DNA from: Stutzerimonas nitrititolerans
GTDB taxonomy: Bacteria > Pseudomonadota > Gammaproteobacteria > Pseudomonadales > Pseudomonadaceae
Length of the DNA: 64,000 nt
Assembly: GCF_003696285.1 (NCBI RefSeq)
Contig: NZ_RFFL01000002.1
Location: 310,001 to 374,000, forward strand
Direction: 5' to 3'
This document shows, piece by piece, positions 46,841-58,629 of this stretch (position 1 is the first letter of the stretch; each line of letters starts with the position of its first letter). The notes beneath the pieces are model-generated. The model did no database searches, was not told the origin of the DNA, and saw nothing but the letters and a program-made list of their open reading frames with translations. A program made the position numbers and the translations under genes.

Positions 46841-48362
46841 TCGCAACCTGCTGCGTCGCGGCCTGTACGGCCTGGCCCTGCTCTGCGCTTTCGGCCTGGC
46901 CGCCTGCGACAGCGAGACCGGCGAGACGGTCGCCTCCATCCCGCCCGCGAAGAATGTCGCCACACCGGCCGAATCCGGCCAGGCCATTGCCAAGGCGCAG
47001 GACGAAACCCGCCTGGAGTCGCTCGACGAGCTGGACGACCAGCCCCTGCCGCGGCGCAAGCTGGACATCCAGAGCTGGCAGACCGAAGGTGGCGCCAAGG
47101 TGCTCTTCGTCGAAGCCCATGAATTGCCGATGTTCGACTTGCGCCTGACCTTCGCCGCCGGCAGCAGCCAGGATGGCGGCACGCCCGGCCTGGCCATGCT
47201 GACTAACGCCATGCTCAACGAAGGCATCGAGGGCAAGGACGTCACCGCCATCGCCGAAGGCTTCGAAGGCCTGGGCGCCGATTTCGGCAACGGCTCCTAC
47301 CGCGACATGGCCATCGCCAGCCTGCGCAGCCTGAGCGCGGCGGACAAGCGCGAACCGGCGCTGCAGCTGTTCAGCCAGGTGGTCGGCCAGCCGAGCTTTC
47401 CCGAAGATTCGCTGCAACGCATCAGGAACCAGGTGCTGACCGGCTTCGAGTTCCAGAAGCAGAACCCCGGCAAGCTGGCCAGCCTGGAGCTGTTCGAGCA
47501 GCTGTACCAGAACCACCCCTACGCCCACCCCAGCGAAGGCACGTCCGAATCCATTCCCGGCATCGGCATCGCCCAGCTGCGCGACTTCCATGCCAGGGCC
47601 TACACCGCCGGCAACGTGGTGATCGCGCTGGTCGGCGACCTCAGCCGCGAAGAGGCCGAGGCGATCGCTGCGCAGGTTTCCGCCGCACTGCCGCAAGGCG
47701 CGGCGCTACCGCCACCGCCCGTGCCACAAGCGCCCGCCGCGACGCACGAGCACATCGACTTTCCGTCCAACCAGACCCATCTGCTGCTGGCGCAGCTCGG
47801 CATTCCCCGAGGCCACCCGGACTATGCCGCGCTCTACCTGGGCAACCAGATTCTCGGCGGCGGCGGTTTCGGCACCCGGTTGATGGAAGAGGTGCGTGAA
47901 AAACGCGGGCTGACCTATGGCGTCTACTCCGGCTTCAGCCCCATGCAGACCAACGGCCCCTTCATGATCAACCTGCAGACCCGCGCCAACATGAGCGACG
48001 CCACCCTGCAACTGGTGCAGCAACTGGTGGGTGAGTTCCTCGAAAAAGGCCCGACCGAGGCCGAGCTGGAGCGCAGCAAGCGGCAGATCGCCGGCAGCTT
48101 CCCGCTGTCCACCGCCAGCAACGCCGATATCGTCGGCCAGCTGGGCAGCATCGGCTTCTACGACCTGCCGCTGACCTACCTGGAAGATTTCATGCAACAG
48201 GTCCAGGCGCTGTCGGTCGAAGACGTCAAGGTGGCGATGAACGAGCACCTGCGCGCGGACGGCTTCGTGATCGTCACCGCCGGCCCCGAGGTCGAGCAGA
48301 AGCCATTGCCGCCACCGAGCGAAAAGCCCCTCGAGCAACCCAGCAGCGTTCCGGAGCATTGA
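46833..48362 (+). CDS. M16-family lipoprotein without zinc site (partner subunit)
   Basis: 509 residues from MSDRNLLRRGLYGLALLCAFGLAAC; a lipobox (LAAC, Cys about residue 25) marks it as a lipoprotein. The M16 fold is clear (LDIQSWQTEGGAKVLFVEAHELPMFDLRLTFAAGS), but the HxxEH position reads SSQDGGTPGLAMLTNAML, with no zinc ligands. A Gly-rich loop (GGGGFGTRLMEEVREKRGLTYGVYSGF) that binds substrate is kept. This active/inactive pairing is common for bacterial M16 proteases. Shares a base with the rsmD start. Confidence 0.92.
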   Translation: MSDRNLLRRGLYGLALLCAFGLAACDSETGETVASIPPAKNVATPAESGQAIAKAQDETRLESLDELDDQPLPRRKLDIQSWQTEGGAKVLFVEAHELPMFDLRLTFAAGSSQDGGTPGLAMLTNAMLNEGIEGKDVTAIAEGFEGLGADFGNGSYRDMAIASLRSLSAADKREPALQLFSQVVGQPSFPEDSLQRIRNQVLTGFEFQKQNPGKLASLELFEQLYQNHPYAHPSEGTSESIPGIGIAQLRDFHARAYTAGNVVIALVGDLSREEAEAIAAQVSAALPQGAALPPPPVPQAPAATHEHIDFPSNQTHLLLAQLGIPRGHPDYAALYLGNQILGGGGFGTRLMEEVREKRGLTYGVYSGFSPMQTNGPFMINLQTRANMSDATLQLVQQLVGEFLEKGPTEAELERSKRQIAGSFPLSTASNADIVGQLGSIGFYDLPLTYLEDFMQQVQALSVEDVKVAMNEHLRADGFVIVTAGPEVEQKPLPPPSEKPLEQPSSVPEH

Positions 48363-48955
48363 TGGCCAACCCACCCATTCGCCCTTCCGCCCACGGCGGC
48401 CAGGGCCAGCTGCGCATCATCGGTGGCGAGTGGCGCAGCCGGCGCTTCGCCTTTCCCGACGCCGAAGGCCTGCGCCCGACGCCGGATCGCGTGCGCGAAA
48501 CGCTGTTCAATTGGCTCGCACCCTATATGTCCGGGGCGCGGGTGCTGGATGCCTTCACCGGCAGCGGCGCGCTCTATCTGGAAGCGCTGTCGCGCGGCGC
48601 CAGCATGGCGCTGGCGCTGGACCTGAACGCCAACGCCATCGCCAGCCTGCGCAAGCACCTGGATACGCTCAAGTGTGGCCAGGGCCAGCTGTTGCAGAGC
48701 GACGCCCTGCGCTACTTGGACACCCAGACACCGACGCCTTTCGACCTGGTGTTCCTCGACCCGCCATTCAACAAGAACCTGCTGCAACCGGCCTGCGAAC
48801 TGCTGGAAAGCAAGGGCTGGCTGGCCGACCACGCCTGGGTCTACACCGAAAGCGAGGCCGTGCCATCGAGCCTCGACCTGCCCGGCAACTGGCGACTGCA
48901 CCGGGAAAAGAAGGCCGGCAACGTCCATTACGCGCTATGGGAGCGCAACGCCTGA
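48362..48955 (+). CDS. rsmD: 16S rRNA (guanine966-N2)-methyltransferase
   Basis: Methylates G966 of 16S rRNA. 197 residues from MANPPIRPSAHGG; ATG shares a base with the previous stop (TGATG). Motifs: LRIIGGEWRSRRFAFPDAEGLRPTPDRVRETLFNWL, VLDAFTGSGALYLEALSRGA (SAM loop) and the catalytic DPPF in DLVFLDPPFNKN. Confidence 0.95.
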   Translation: MANPPIRPSAHGGQGQLRIIGGEWRSRRFAFPDAEGLRPTPDRVRETLFNWLAPYMSGARVLDAFTGSGALYLEALSRGASMALALDLNANAIASLRKHLDTLKCGQGQLLQSDALRYLDTQTPTPFDLVFLDPPFNKNLLQPACELLESKGWLADHAWVYTESEAVPSSLDLPGNWRLHREKKAGNVHYALWERNA

Positions 48956-48992
48956 TCAGACTGACCGTCACTATTACCTGCTGCGCCCGCGC

Positions 48993-50015
48993 ATGACCGC
49001 CACGCATCCCCCTACTCGTCCCGGTACCGCCGCCGACGGAGCTTTCGCACCGGCCTGGTGGCTGCCGGGCGGTCATCTGCAGACGCTGTGGAATCCCTTC
49101 TGCCGGCGGACCACTCCGCTGGCGCGCCGGCGTGAACGCCTGTGGCTGGCCGATGGCGACTTCATCGACCTCGACTGGCATGGCCCGCACGACCCGACGG
49201 CGCCGCTGGTGCTGATCCTGCACGGCCTGACCGGTTCCTCCCACTCGCATTACGTACTCGGCCTGCAGGCGCAGCTGGCCGCGCGCGCGCAGGCCAGCGT
49301 CGCGATCAACTGGCGCGGCTGCTCCGGCGAGCCGAACCTGCTACCGCGCGCCTATCACTCCGGCGCCAGCGACGACCTGGCCGAAGTCATCGCCCATCTG
49401 CAGGCCACACGACCAATGGCTCCGCTGCAGGCGGTGGGTTATTCGCTGGGCGGCAACGTGCTGCTCAAGTACCTGGGCGAAGCCGGCGGCACGACGCCGC
49501 TGCACAAGGCCGTGGCGGTCTCCGTGCCGTTCCGCCTGGACCAGTGCGCCGACCGCATCGGCATCGGCTTCTCGCGCGTCTATCAGGCGCACTTCATGCG
49601 CGAGATGGTGGCCTATGTGAAGGACAAGCAGCAGTCGTTCACCCGCCAAGGCGCCACCGAACACCTCTCGGCGCTGCAGCGCCTGGGGCCATTGACGGGC
49701 CTGCGCACCTTCTGGGATTTCGACGGTCGCTTCACCGCACCGCTGCATGGCTACAGCGATGCCAGCGACTATTATCGGCGCGCCTCCAGCCGCTACTTCC
49801 TGCCGGACATCCGCATCCCGACCCTGCTGATCCAGGCCGAGGACGATCCCTTCGTGTTCCGCCACAGCGTGCCCGAAACGGCCGAGCTCTCGGCGACCAC
49901 GACGCTGGAGCTGCACCGCAGCGGCGGCCATGTCGGATTCGTCGAAGGCTCCCCGACCCGCCCGCGCTACTACCTGGAGCGGCGCATACCGCAGTGGCTG
50001 TCGCAGGGCAGCTGA
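48993..50015 (+). CDS. Alpha/beta hydrolase (YheT family)
   Basis: 340 residues from MTATHPPTRPGTAADGAFAP; the frame runs open upstream through rsmD, but family similarity begins at WWLPGGHLQTLWNPF. Nucleophile S151 in VGYSLGGNVLLKYLGE, oxyanion loop LILHGLTGSSHSHY, acid D in LLIQAEDDPFVF and His in RSGGHVGFVEG. YheT-type hydrolases are poorly characterised (carboxylesterase-like). 37 bp after rsmD, probably one transcript. Confidence 0.9.
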   Translation: MTATHPPTRPGTAADGAFAPAWWLPGGHLQTLWNPFCRRTTPLARRRERLWLADGDFIDLDWHGPHDPTAPLVLILHGLTGSSHSHYVLGLQAQLAARAQASVAINWRGCSGEPNLLPRAYHSGASDDLAEVIAHLQATRPMAPLQAVGYSLGGNVLLKYLGEAGGTTPLHKAVAVSVPFRLDQCADRIGIGFSRVYQAHFMREMVAYVKDKQQSFTRQGATEHLSALQRLGPLTGLRTFWDFDGRFTAPLHGYSDASDYYRRASSRYFLPDIRIPTLLIQAEDDPFVFRHSVPETAELSATTTLELHRSGGHVGFVEGSPTRPRYYLERRIPQWLSQGS

Positions 50016-50020
50016 CGAAA

Positions 50021-50680
50021 CTACCCCAGCGCCAGCGGCACGTGCAGCCGCTCGAGCAGGCGCTGCACTTCTGGTCGCGCGGCCGGCGCAACGAAACCCT
50101 GCTCCAGCGCCAGCACCTGGAAGATGCCGCGCCGCAGCAGGTCCTGGCTGAGCGGTGCCGGGGCAGCGCCGCCCACGGTGCCGAGAAACTGCACCCAGGA
50201 CGTCAGGATGATCCAGGCATTGATGGCCAGCGCCTCGATCTGCGCGGGGCTCATCCGTAGCACGCCCGCCTCGACGAAGCCCCGGTAGATCGTCTGGGCG
50301 CTGTCCAGGCTGCGACGGGCGAACTGCCCATAGCGCTCGGCCAGCTGTGCGTCGGCCGCCAGCAGATGTTCCAGGTCCCGATGCAGGAAACGGAACTGCC
50401 ACATGGCCGCCAGCAACGCCTCGAGATAGAGGGCCTTGTCCTCGACGGTCAGCGGGCGCGCCGGCGGCAGACGCAGGAAGTCATCCACCTGTGCCTCGTA
50501 CGTGGCGAACAGCTCGGCGATGATCATCTGCTTGTTGCGGAAGTGGTAGTAGAGGTTGCCCGGCGAGATGCCCAGGTGCGCGGCGATGTGGTTGGTGGTC
50601 ACGCTGCGCTCGCCCTGGCTGTTGAACAGCTCCAGGCTGGCCTGAAGGATGCGTTCGCGGGTCTTGGGTTTCGCAGTCAT
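50021..50680 (-). CDS. TetR-family transcriptional regulator
   Basis: 219 residues. N-terminal TetR helix-turn-helix (TRERILQASLELFNSQGERSVTTNHIAAHLGISPGNLYYHFRNKQMIIAELF, about 7-58), followed by a helical ligand domain. It is divergent from the aldehyde dehydrogenase gene, and the 117-bp gap contains a palindrome inside a promoter (50736-50764). The likely role is repression of the downstream oxidation operon; inducer unknown. Ends 5 bp past the hydrolase stop, in convergence. Confidence 0.9.
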   Translation of the reverse strand: MTAKPKTRERILQASLELFNSQGERSVTTNHIAAHLGISPGNLYYHFRNKQMIIAELFATYEAQVDDFLRLPPARPLTVEDKALYLEALLAAMWQFRFLHRDLEHLLAADAQLAERYGQFARRSLDSAQTIYRGFVEAGVLRMSPAQIEALAINAWIILTSWVQFLGTVGGAAPAPLSQDLLRRGIFQVLALEQGFVAPAARPEVQRLLERLHVPLALG

Positions 50681-50735
50681 CGGGAATCCGTGATGGTGGA
50701 TCTCAAGCGCAAAGATACCCCTGGCGGCCTCTCGA

Positions 50736-50764
50736 TTGACAGACTAGAGCAAAGACTCTAAAAC
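50736..50764 (+). promoter_or_regulatory. Promoter with embedded palindromic operator before the aldehyde dehydrogenase operon
   Basis: Perfect -35 TTGACA (50736-50741), 17-bp spacer, weak -10 TAAAAC (50759-50764). The spacer holds TAGAG-N6-CTCTA (50745-50760), a 16-bp inverted repeat placed to block polymerase. ATG of the aldehyde dehydrogenase is at 50798. The neighbouring TetR is the likely binder (inference). Confidence 0.6.
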
Positions 50765-50797
50765 CATCCAACCACTCGCCCTCACCGGAACATCGCC

Positions 50798-52228
50798 ATG
50801 CAAGCCACCGCCGCCCAACTGGACCCGATGAACTCCGAGATCGAACGCCTGCAGCCGCTGCTAGAGCGCCAGCGCCGCGCCTTCCAGGCCGCTCCCTATC
50901 CGGATGCCGCAGCACGCCTGCAATGGCTCGACGCCCTGCAGCGTCTGCTCGCTAGTAATCAACAGGCGATCATCGAGGCCATCAGCTCGGATTTCGGCAA
51001 TCGCTCGGCGGACGAGACCCGGCTGGCGGAAATCATGCCCAGCCTGCACGGCATCCACTACGCCAGGCGCCGCCTGCGCAAATGGATGAAGCCATCGCGG
51101 CGCAGTGTCGGGCTGGCCTTCCAGCCGGCCAGTGCGAAGGTGGTGTACCAGCCGCTGGGCGTGGTCGGCATCATCGTGCCCTGGAACTACCCGCTCTATC
51201 TCTCCATCGGCCCGCTGATCGGTGCGTTGGCAGCGGGCAACCGGGTGATGCTGAAGATGAGCGAATCCACACCTGCCACCGGGCAGTTGCTGAAGGATCT
51301 GCTGGCACAGGTATTCACCGAGGATCAGGTCGCCGTCGTGCTGGGCGAAGCGGACGTGGGTATCGCCTTCTCGCGGCTGCCCTTCGATCACCTGTTATTC
51401 ACCGGCAGCACCAGCATCGGCCGCCAGGTGATGCGCGCCGCAGCGGACAACCTGACGCCGGTGACCCTGGAGTTGGGCGGCAAGTCGCCGGCCATCGTCT
51501 CGGCCGGCGTGCCTCTGGAGGATGCCGCCGAGCGCATCGCCTTCGGCAAGACGCTCAATGCCGGCCAGACCTGCGTCGCGCCCGACTACGTGCTGGTGCC
51601 CAAGGATCGCCTGGAAGGCTTCGTCGAGGCCTACCGCCAGGTCATCCAGCGCTTCTATCCGCAGCTGGCCGACAATCCGGACTACACCTCGATCATCAAC
51701 CCGCGCCAGTACGCCCGTCTGCAGGACTATCTGGGCGATGCCCAGGCCCGAGGCGCGCGTCTGCTGCCGCTGTTCGAGAAGGGCCAGGCACGGCGCATGC
51801 CGCACCACCTGCTGCTGAACGTGACCGACGAGATGCGGGTGATGCAGGACGAGATCTTCGGCCCGCTGCTGCCCGTCGTGCCCTATGACGACCTGCAGCA
51901 GGCCCTGGCCTACGTCAACGCCCGCCCGCGACCGCTGGCGCTCTACTATTTCGGCTACGACAAGGCCGAGCAGCAGGCCGTACTGGAAAACACCCATTCC
52001 GGCGGCGTCTGCCTCAACGACACTCTGCTGCACGTCGCCCAGGATGACCTGCCCTTCGGCGGCGTCGGTCCCTCCGGCATGGGGCATTACCACGGCCACG
52101 AGGGTTTCCTGACCTTCAGCAAGGCCAAGGGCGTGTTCGTCAAGCAACGCTTCAATGCCGCGCGGATGATCTACCCGCCCTACGGCAAAGCGCTGCAGAA
52201 GCTGGTCTACAGGCTGTTCGTGCGCTGA
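50798..52228 (+). CDS. Coniferyl-aldehyde-dehydrogenase-type NAD(P)+ aldehyde dehydrogenase
   Basis: Oxidises an aldehyde to its acid. 476 residues. Catalytic C259 in LNAGQTCVAPDYVLVP, general base E225 in VTLELGGKSPAIVS, NAD site VGIIVPWNYPLYLSIGPL and FTGSTSIGRQVM. The KMSESTPATGQ text and length fit the coniferyl aldehyde dehydrogenase (CalB) group, though substrate is uncertain and long-chain aldehydes are an alternative. Followed after 1 bp by the Tat protein and then a GMC oxidoreductase. Confidence 0.92.
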   Translation: MQATAAQLDPMNSEIERLQPLLERQRRAFQAAPYPDAAARLQWLDALQRLLASNQQAIIEAISSDFGNRSADETRLAEIMPSLHGIHYARRRLRKWMKPSRRSVGLAFQPASAKVVYQPLGVVGIIVPWNYPLYLSIGPLIGALAAGNRVMLKMSESTPATGQLLKDLLAQVFTEDQVAVVLGEADVGIAFSRLPFDHLLFTGSTSIGRQVMRAAADNLTPVTLELGGKSPAIVSAGVPLEDAAERIAFGKTLNAGQTCVAPDYVLVPKDRLEGFVEAYRQVIQRFYPQLADNPDYTSIINPRQYARLQDYLGDAQARGARLLPLFEKGQARRMPHHLLLNVTDEMRVMQDEIFGPLLPVVPYDDLQQALAYVNARPRPLALYYFGYDKAEQQAVLENTHSGGVCLNDTLLHVAQDDLPFGGVGPSGMGHYHGHEGFLTFSKAKGVFVKQRFNAARMIYPPYGKALQKLVYRLFVR

Positions 52229-52229
52229 G

Positions 52230-52754
52230 ATGAACGCCTTCTCCCGCCGCGACCTGCTCAGGGTCGGCCTGTTCGGCAGCGCCACCCTGGCCACCGCGGG
52301 CCTGCTCGGCAGCCTCTCCGGGTGCAGCGCCGAAGGGCCGGCCAACGGCTTCACCATGCTGCGCGACAGCGACCTGCCGCTGCTGCGCCGCGTGACGCAG
52401 GTGGTGCTGCAAGGCGCCGTGCCCGAGGCGAAGATGCCCGCCGCCGTGCAAGACACCCTGCACAATCTCGATCAGGGCCTGACCCACGTCTCGCCGGCGC
52501 TGTACCGCCAGGTGTCGCAGCTGTTCCACCTGCTCGCCCTGCCCGTCACGCGCGGTCCGCTGACAGGCATCTGGGGCAGTTGGGAACAAGCCGACGACGA
52601 AGCCGTCGAGGCCTTCCTGCGGCGCTGGGAGAACAGCGCTCTCGCGCTGCTGCGCCAAGGCCATGCAGCACTGTTGCAGATGATCCAGATGGCCTGGTAC
52701 GGCTGCCCCGAAGCCTGGGGCCACTGTGGTTACCCCGGCCCGCCGCCCATCTAG
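52230..52754 (+). CDS. Tat-exported lipoprotein-like protein, partner of the GMC oxidoreductase
   Basis: 174 residues. The N-terminus MNAFSRRDLLRVGLFGS carries a twin-arginine motif (SRRDLL) followed by a hydrophobic stretch and a lipobox-like LSGC at about residue 29-32. The mature part is helical with SDLPLLRRVTQVVLQGAVP. It may be a small subunit or chaperone like the gamma subunit of GMC-type gluconate dehydrogenases; I do not recognise a named family. It starts 1 bp after the aldehyde dehydrogenase and ends 35 bp before the GMC gene. Confidence 0.8.
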   Translation: MNAFSRRDLLRVGLFGSATLATAGLLGSLSGCSAEGPANGFTMLRDSDLPLLRRVTQVVLQGAVPEAKMPAAVQDTLHNLDQGLTHVSPALYRQVSQLFHLLALPVTRGPLTGIWGSWEQADDEAVEAFLRRWENSALALLRQGHAALLQMIQMAWYGCPEAWGHCGYPGPPPI

Positions 52755-52789
52755 CAAGCCGTTAAAAACCACCTGCCAGGAAGAATCCG

Positions 52790-55331
<2,542 letters not shown>

Positions 55332-55342
55332 CCATCCCTGCC

Positions 55343-55367
55343 AGGCCGTCGAGTACCTCGACGGCCT
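55343..55367. terminator. Perfect hairpin between ferredoxin and Na/Pi genes
   Basis: 11-bp perfect stem AGGCCGTCGAG / CTCGACGGCCT with a TAC loop, centred in the 42-bp gap between converging genes. Only TTCC follows, so it probably works as a bidirectional stop with modest strength. Confidence 0.7.
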
Positions 55368-55373
55368 TCCTCG

Positions 55374-57209
55374 CTACAGGATCAGAGGTTCGTCGCGCAC
55401 GTCCGTCTGCCGCAGCTGACGTGTCAGTTCCTGGCCCTCGCCCAGCAGCAACGCGTTGCGCAGGCTCTGAATGATGCGGCTGGCATAGCCCAGATCATTC
55501 ATCAACGAACTGGTCTGCAGCCCATCGAGCTGCCGATTACGCACGGCCTCGAACAGCTGCTTGCGAAATGCCGCGTCGAAATCCGCCGCACGCGAATCCA
55601 GCCAGCACAAGCGGTCACGCCAGAGTTCGCCCGGCAGTTCCGACTGGTTCAGCGCTCGCATTTCGCGCAGGGCCTCGAGCAGGTGCCGCCGCAGCTGGAC
55701 GTAGGCGTCGCGTACCGGCGATGCCTCCTTGCGAAGATAACGACCGAGATTCTTCTGCAGGTGCTTGGCGTCCTTCACCGCGTCCACCAGTTGCAGCGCC
55801 GCCACCTGGCAACTCAGCCAGAAACTCTGCTGGCCCTCGTCCAGCGGTGTGTCCAGGCGCCCCATGAAACTCAGCAGATCACCGTAGACCCCCTTGATAT
55901 GGCGCTGGTACAGCTGCTCGGCATCCAGCGACTGCGGGCTCGGCTGCGCCTGCAGGATGGCCTCGTCCAGCTTGCCCTGCTGCAACAGCTGCTCCACGGG
56001 AATGAAAAGGGCGTGGCAGATCACTTCGAGGCTCAGCCGCTCGAGGTGCAGCAGTTCCTGCGCCACGGCGCTGGCCGCCGAGTCCGCCGAATCCAGCGCG
56101 CGCTCGCTGAGATAGCGCGCATGGGCGCGGGGCTCCGGCTGCTCGGCGGTCGCCAGCTCGGTGATCAGCACCAGAGGTTCGGCGCGATCCGGCAACCAGC
56201 GCTCCAGTTGCCGCACCAGTTGTGGCTGCCAGGGCCAGAACAGCAGCACGCCCATGCCGTTGAACAGCGTATGGAACAGCGCCAGCTGGATCAGCGCGTT
56301 GTCGCCCAGGCCGAAGGGTGTCACCAGCCATTGCACCAGCCAGCCCAGTGGCAGCAGCAGGACCAGCGCCACCAGCGCCGTCAGCACGTTGAACAACACA
56401 TGCGCCAGCGCCAGCCGCTGACCGCCGCGGTTGCCACCCAGCGAGCCGACGAAGGCAGTGGTAACGCTCGAGCCGACATTCGCGCCGATGGCGATGGCCA
56501 GGCTCTGGCTCAGTTCGAGCTGCCCACCGGCCAGCGCTGCCAGCGTCAGCATCAGGGTGGCGTGGCTGGACTGCAGCACGACGGTGGCGAGCATGCCGAT
56601 GGCGACGAAGGTCAATTGGCCAAGCACGCCTTCCGCCTGCCAGGCGGTCATGTTCAGGCCGTCATCGAAGCTGGAAAAGCCCGCCTTGATCTGATCGATG
56701 CCGAGAAAGATGAAGGCGATGCCCAGCACCACGCGCCCGGCGGCCTTGCCCTTGTCGCCCGTGAAGCTGGCGAGCACGCCGAACACCAGCAGCGGCAGCG
56801 CCAGGGGGCTCAGGCTGAGATTCTGTCCGGCCATGGCCAGCAGCCAGATGCCGCTGGTGGCGCCGAGGTTGGCGCCGAGGAGAATGGCCACGCCACCGGC
56901 CAGCTTGATCAGCCCGGTACTGATGAAGGCGATGGTCAGCAGCGAAACCAGCGTGCTCGATTGCAGCAGCACGGTGCCGCCCATGCCGAACAGCAGGCCC
57001 TTGAACGGCGTCGCGGTGCTGCGCGCCAGGAGCTGTTCCAGGTGGCTGCCGGCCAGGTCGCGCAGCCCCTCCTCCAGGCACTGCATGCCGAACAGGAACA
57101 GCGCCAGGCCGGCGCATAGCTGCAGCCAGCCCTCGTTCGACCAGAATGACCAGGACAGCGCGACGACGACGAGCGCCGGCAGGAGGAGCTTTACGAGAGG
57201 TTTGTTCAA
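55374..57209 (-). CDS. Na+/phosphate cotransporter-family membrane protein (NptA-PhoU fusion type)
   Basis: 611 residues. The N-terminal half (about 1-310) has multiple membrane helices with the paired Na/Pi-cotransporter QSS repeats: GTVLLQSSTLVSLLT and VVLQSSHATLMLT. The C-terminal half (about 355-600) is helical and PhoU-like. Such proteins import or export phosphate with sodium. A related gene is not at this place in P. aeruginosa as I recall, so its position is an accessory feature. Converges with the ferredoxin. Confidence 0.9.
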   Translation of the reverse strand: MNKPLVKLLLPALVVVALSWSFWSNEGWLQLCAGLALFLFGMQCLEEGLRDLAGSHLEQLLARSTATPFKGLLFGMGGTVLLQSSTLVSLLTIAFISTGLIKLAGGVAILLGANLGATSGIWLLAMAGQNLSLSPLALPLLVFGVLASFTGDKGKAAGRVVLGIAFIFLGIDQIKAGFSSFDDGLNMTAWQAEGVLGQLTFVAIGMLATVVLQSSHATLMLTLAALAGGQLELSQSLAIAIGANVGSSVTTAFVGSLGGNRGGQRLALAHVLFNVLTALVALVLLLPLGWLVQWLVTPFGLGDNALIQLALFHTLFNGMGVLLFWPWQPQLVRQLERWLPDRAEPLVLITELATAEQPEPRAHARYLSERALDSADSAASAVAQELLHLERLSLEVICHALFIPVEQLLQQGKLDEAILQAQPSPQSLDAEQLYQRHIKGVYGDLLSFMGRLDTPLDEGQQSFWLSCQVAALQLVDAVKDAKHLQKNLGRYLRKEASPVRDAYVQLRRHLLEALREMRALNQSELPGELWRDRLCWLDSRAADFDAAFRKQLFEAVRNRQLDGLQTSSLMNDLGYASRIIQSLRNALLLGEGQELTRQLRQTDVRDEPLIL

Positions 57210-57289
57210 GGCGCGGACTTCGCATCGACAATCGAGTCGCGAAGCCTACGCCAACGGGTTCGGCCCCGGAAGAGCCAGGGTTTCGACCA

Positions 57290-57631
57290 TCAGTCCTGGC
57301 GGTTGTAACCGACCCTGGTGCAACCCAGGCAACGGGCGAAAGCGGCAGCGCCAGGCTCGACCACCAGGGCCTGGCCAGCTTCCTTGATGCCACCGCCCAT
57401 GGCGCTGAACGGCAGGCTGACGACGAATACACCGGCGCCAATGACAGTCGCCGCGATCAGCAGCGGCCGCGCGATCAGCAGGTCGCCTACCATCGAGAAG
57501 GCTTTCGGCGCTTCGACGGTATACATCGGATCACCGCTGGTGTTCTGCTGCACCGACTGCGCCTGTGCCGGCATCGCCAGCAGGCCAGTGGTCAGGGCCA
57601 AGACAACGGCAGTAGAGCGAAACAGTTTCAT
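57290..57631 (-). CDS. Small exported protein with one extra membrane helix
   Basis: 113 residues. Signal peptide [24 protein letters not shown] (cleavage after about residue 24), a short mature region ([23 protein letters not shown]), a hydrophobic helix at about 52-75 ([27 protein letters not shown]), and a C-terminal segment with two Cys ([15 protein letters not shown]). Conserved in Pseudomonas as a hypothetical protein, sometimes loosely called 'multidrug transporter', which I do not support. Extended -10 promoter at 57683. Confidence 0.8.
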   Translation of the reverse strand: MKLFRSTAVVLALTTGLLAMPAQAQSVQQNTSGDPMYTVEAPKAFSMVGDLLIARPLLIAATVIGAGVFVVSLPFSAMGGGIKEAGQALVVEPGAAAFARCLGCTRVGYNRQD

Positions 57632-57682
57632 GGTGTGGTCCTTCAGCTGGGCGAAACGAAGCCGATGATTGTTGTGGCGGCC

Positions 57683-57691
57683 ACTATAGCA
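57683..57691 (-). promoter_or_regulatory. Extended -10 element before the small exported protein
   Basis: Minus strand TGC-TATAGT (57683-57691), about 52 bp before the ATG at 57631. The TGn motif plus near-consensus -10 suggests a sigma-70 promoter that needs little -35. Confidence 0.45.
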
Positions 57692-57740
57692 GTGCCCGCC
57701 CGCTCGCGAGCGTGAACGCCGTCAATGCCTGCGGTGTTGC

Positions 57741-58553
57741 TCAGCGCTGACAGCCACCACAGAACACGCTCGCCCGCTGCCCCAGGCGAACCTCGCGCAG
57801 ACCTGCCCCGCAACGCTTGCAGAACTCCCCACCACGACCATAGACGAACAGTTCCTGCTGGAAGTAGCCCGGCTTGCCGTCGCCGCCGACGAAATCGCGC
57901 AGGGTGGTGCCTCCGCACTCGATGGCCTGGGCAAGAATCTGCCGGATCGCCTCGGCGAGCTTCAGGTAGCGTGCCCGGGAAACGGTCCCGGCGGCACGAC
58001 GCGGATCGATGCCGGCGGCGAACAGGGCTTCGCTGGCGTAGATGTTGCCGACGCCCACCACCACGGCGTTGTCCATGATGAACGGCTTGATCGCCATGCT
58101 GCGCCCGCGCGACAGGCGAAACAGCCGCTCACCATCGAAATCGTCGCCCAGCGGCTCCGGACCCAGGCTGGCGAGCAGCACATGATTGAGCGGATCCTCG
58201 CTCCAGAGCAGCGCACCGAAGCGGCGTGGGTCGGTGTAGCGCAGGGCCATGCCCGTTTCCAGCAGGATATCGACGTGCTCGTGCTTTTCCGCCGGCAGCT
58301 CGCCATCCACCAGCCGCAGGCTGCCGGACATGCCCAGATGCGCGATCAGCGTGCCGGCCTGCGCCTTGATCAACAGGTACTTGGCGCGCCGCTCGACCGC
58401 CTCGATACGCTGGCCTGACAGGCGCACGTCCAGGTCTTCCGGAATCGGCCAGCGCAGGCGCCGCTCACGCACGATCACACGGCTGACACGCTGGCCGATG
58501 AGATGCGGCTCGATACCGCGGCGAGTGGTTTCGACTTCGGGAAGTTCAGGCAT
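57741..58553 (-). CDS. mutM: Formamidopyrimidine-DNA glycosylase
   Basis: Base-excision repair enzyme removing 8-oxoguanine and FapyG. 270 residues, full length. Catalytic P2 and E3 in [18 protein letters not shown], the H2TH region [20 protein letters not shown], and the C-terminal zinc finger C245-KR-C248...C265-GG-C268. Convergence is absent; it reads in the same direction as the small secreted protein downstream. Confidence 0.97.
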   Translation of the reverse strand: MPELPEVETTRRGIEPHLIGQRVSRVIVRERRLRWPIPEDLDVRLSGQRIEAVERRAKYLLIKAQAGTLIAHLGMSGSLRLVDGELPAEKHEHVDILLETGMALRYTDPRRFGALLWSEDPLNHVLLASLGPEPLGDDFDGERLFRLSRGRSMAIKPFIMDNAVVVGVGNIYASEALFAAGIDPRRAAGTVSRARYLKLAEAIRQILAQAIECGGTTLRDFVGGDGKPGYFQQELFVYGRGGEFCKRCGAGLREVRLGQRASVFCGGCQR

Positions 58554-58629
58554 GGGGAATCAGAGGTACGACGGAAAGAGCGGAAATCCTAGCATGGGCT
58601 GAAAGCCGGAGAGAGGTTACGGCTGCAGG

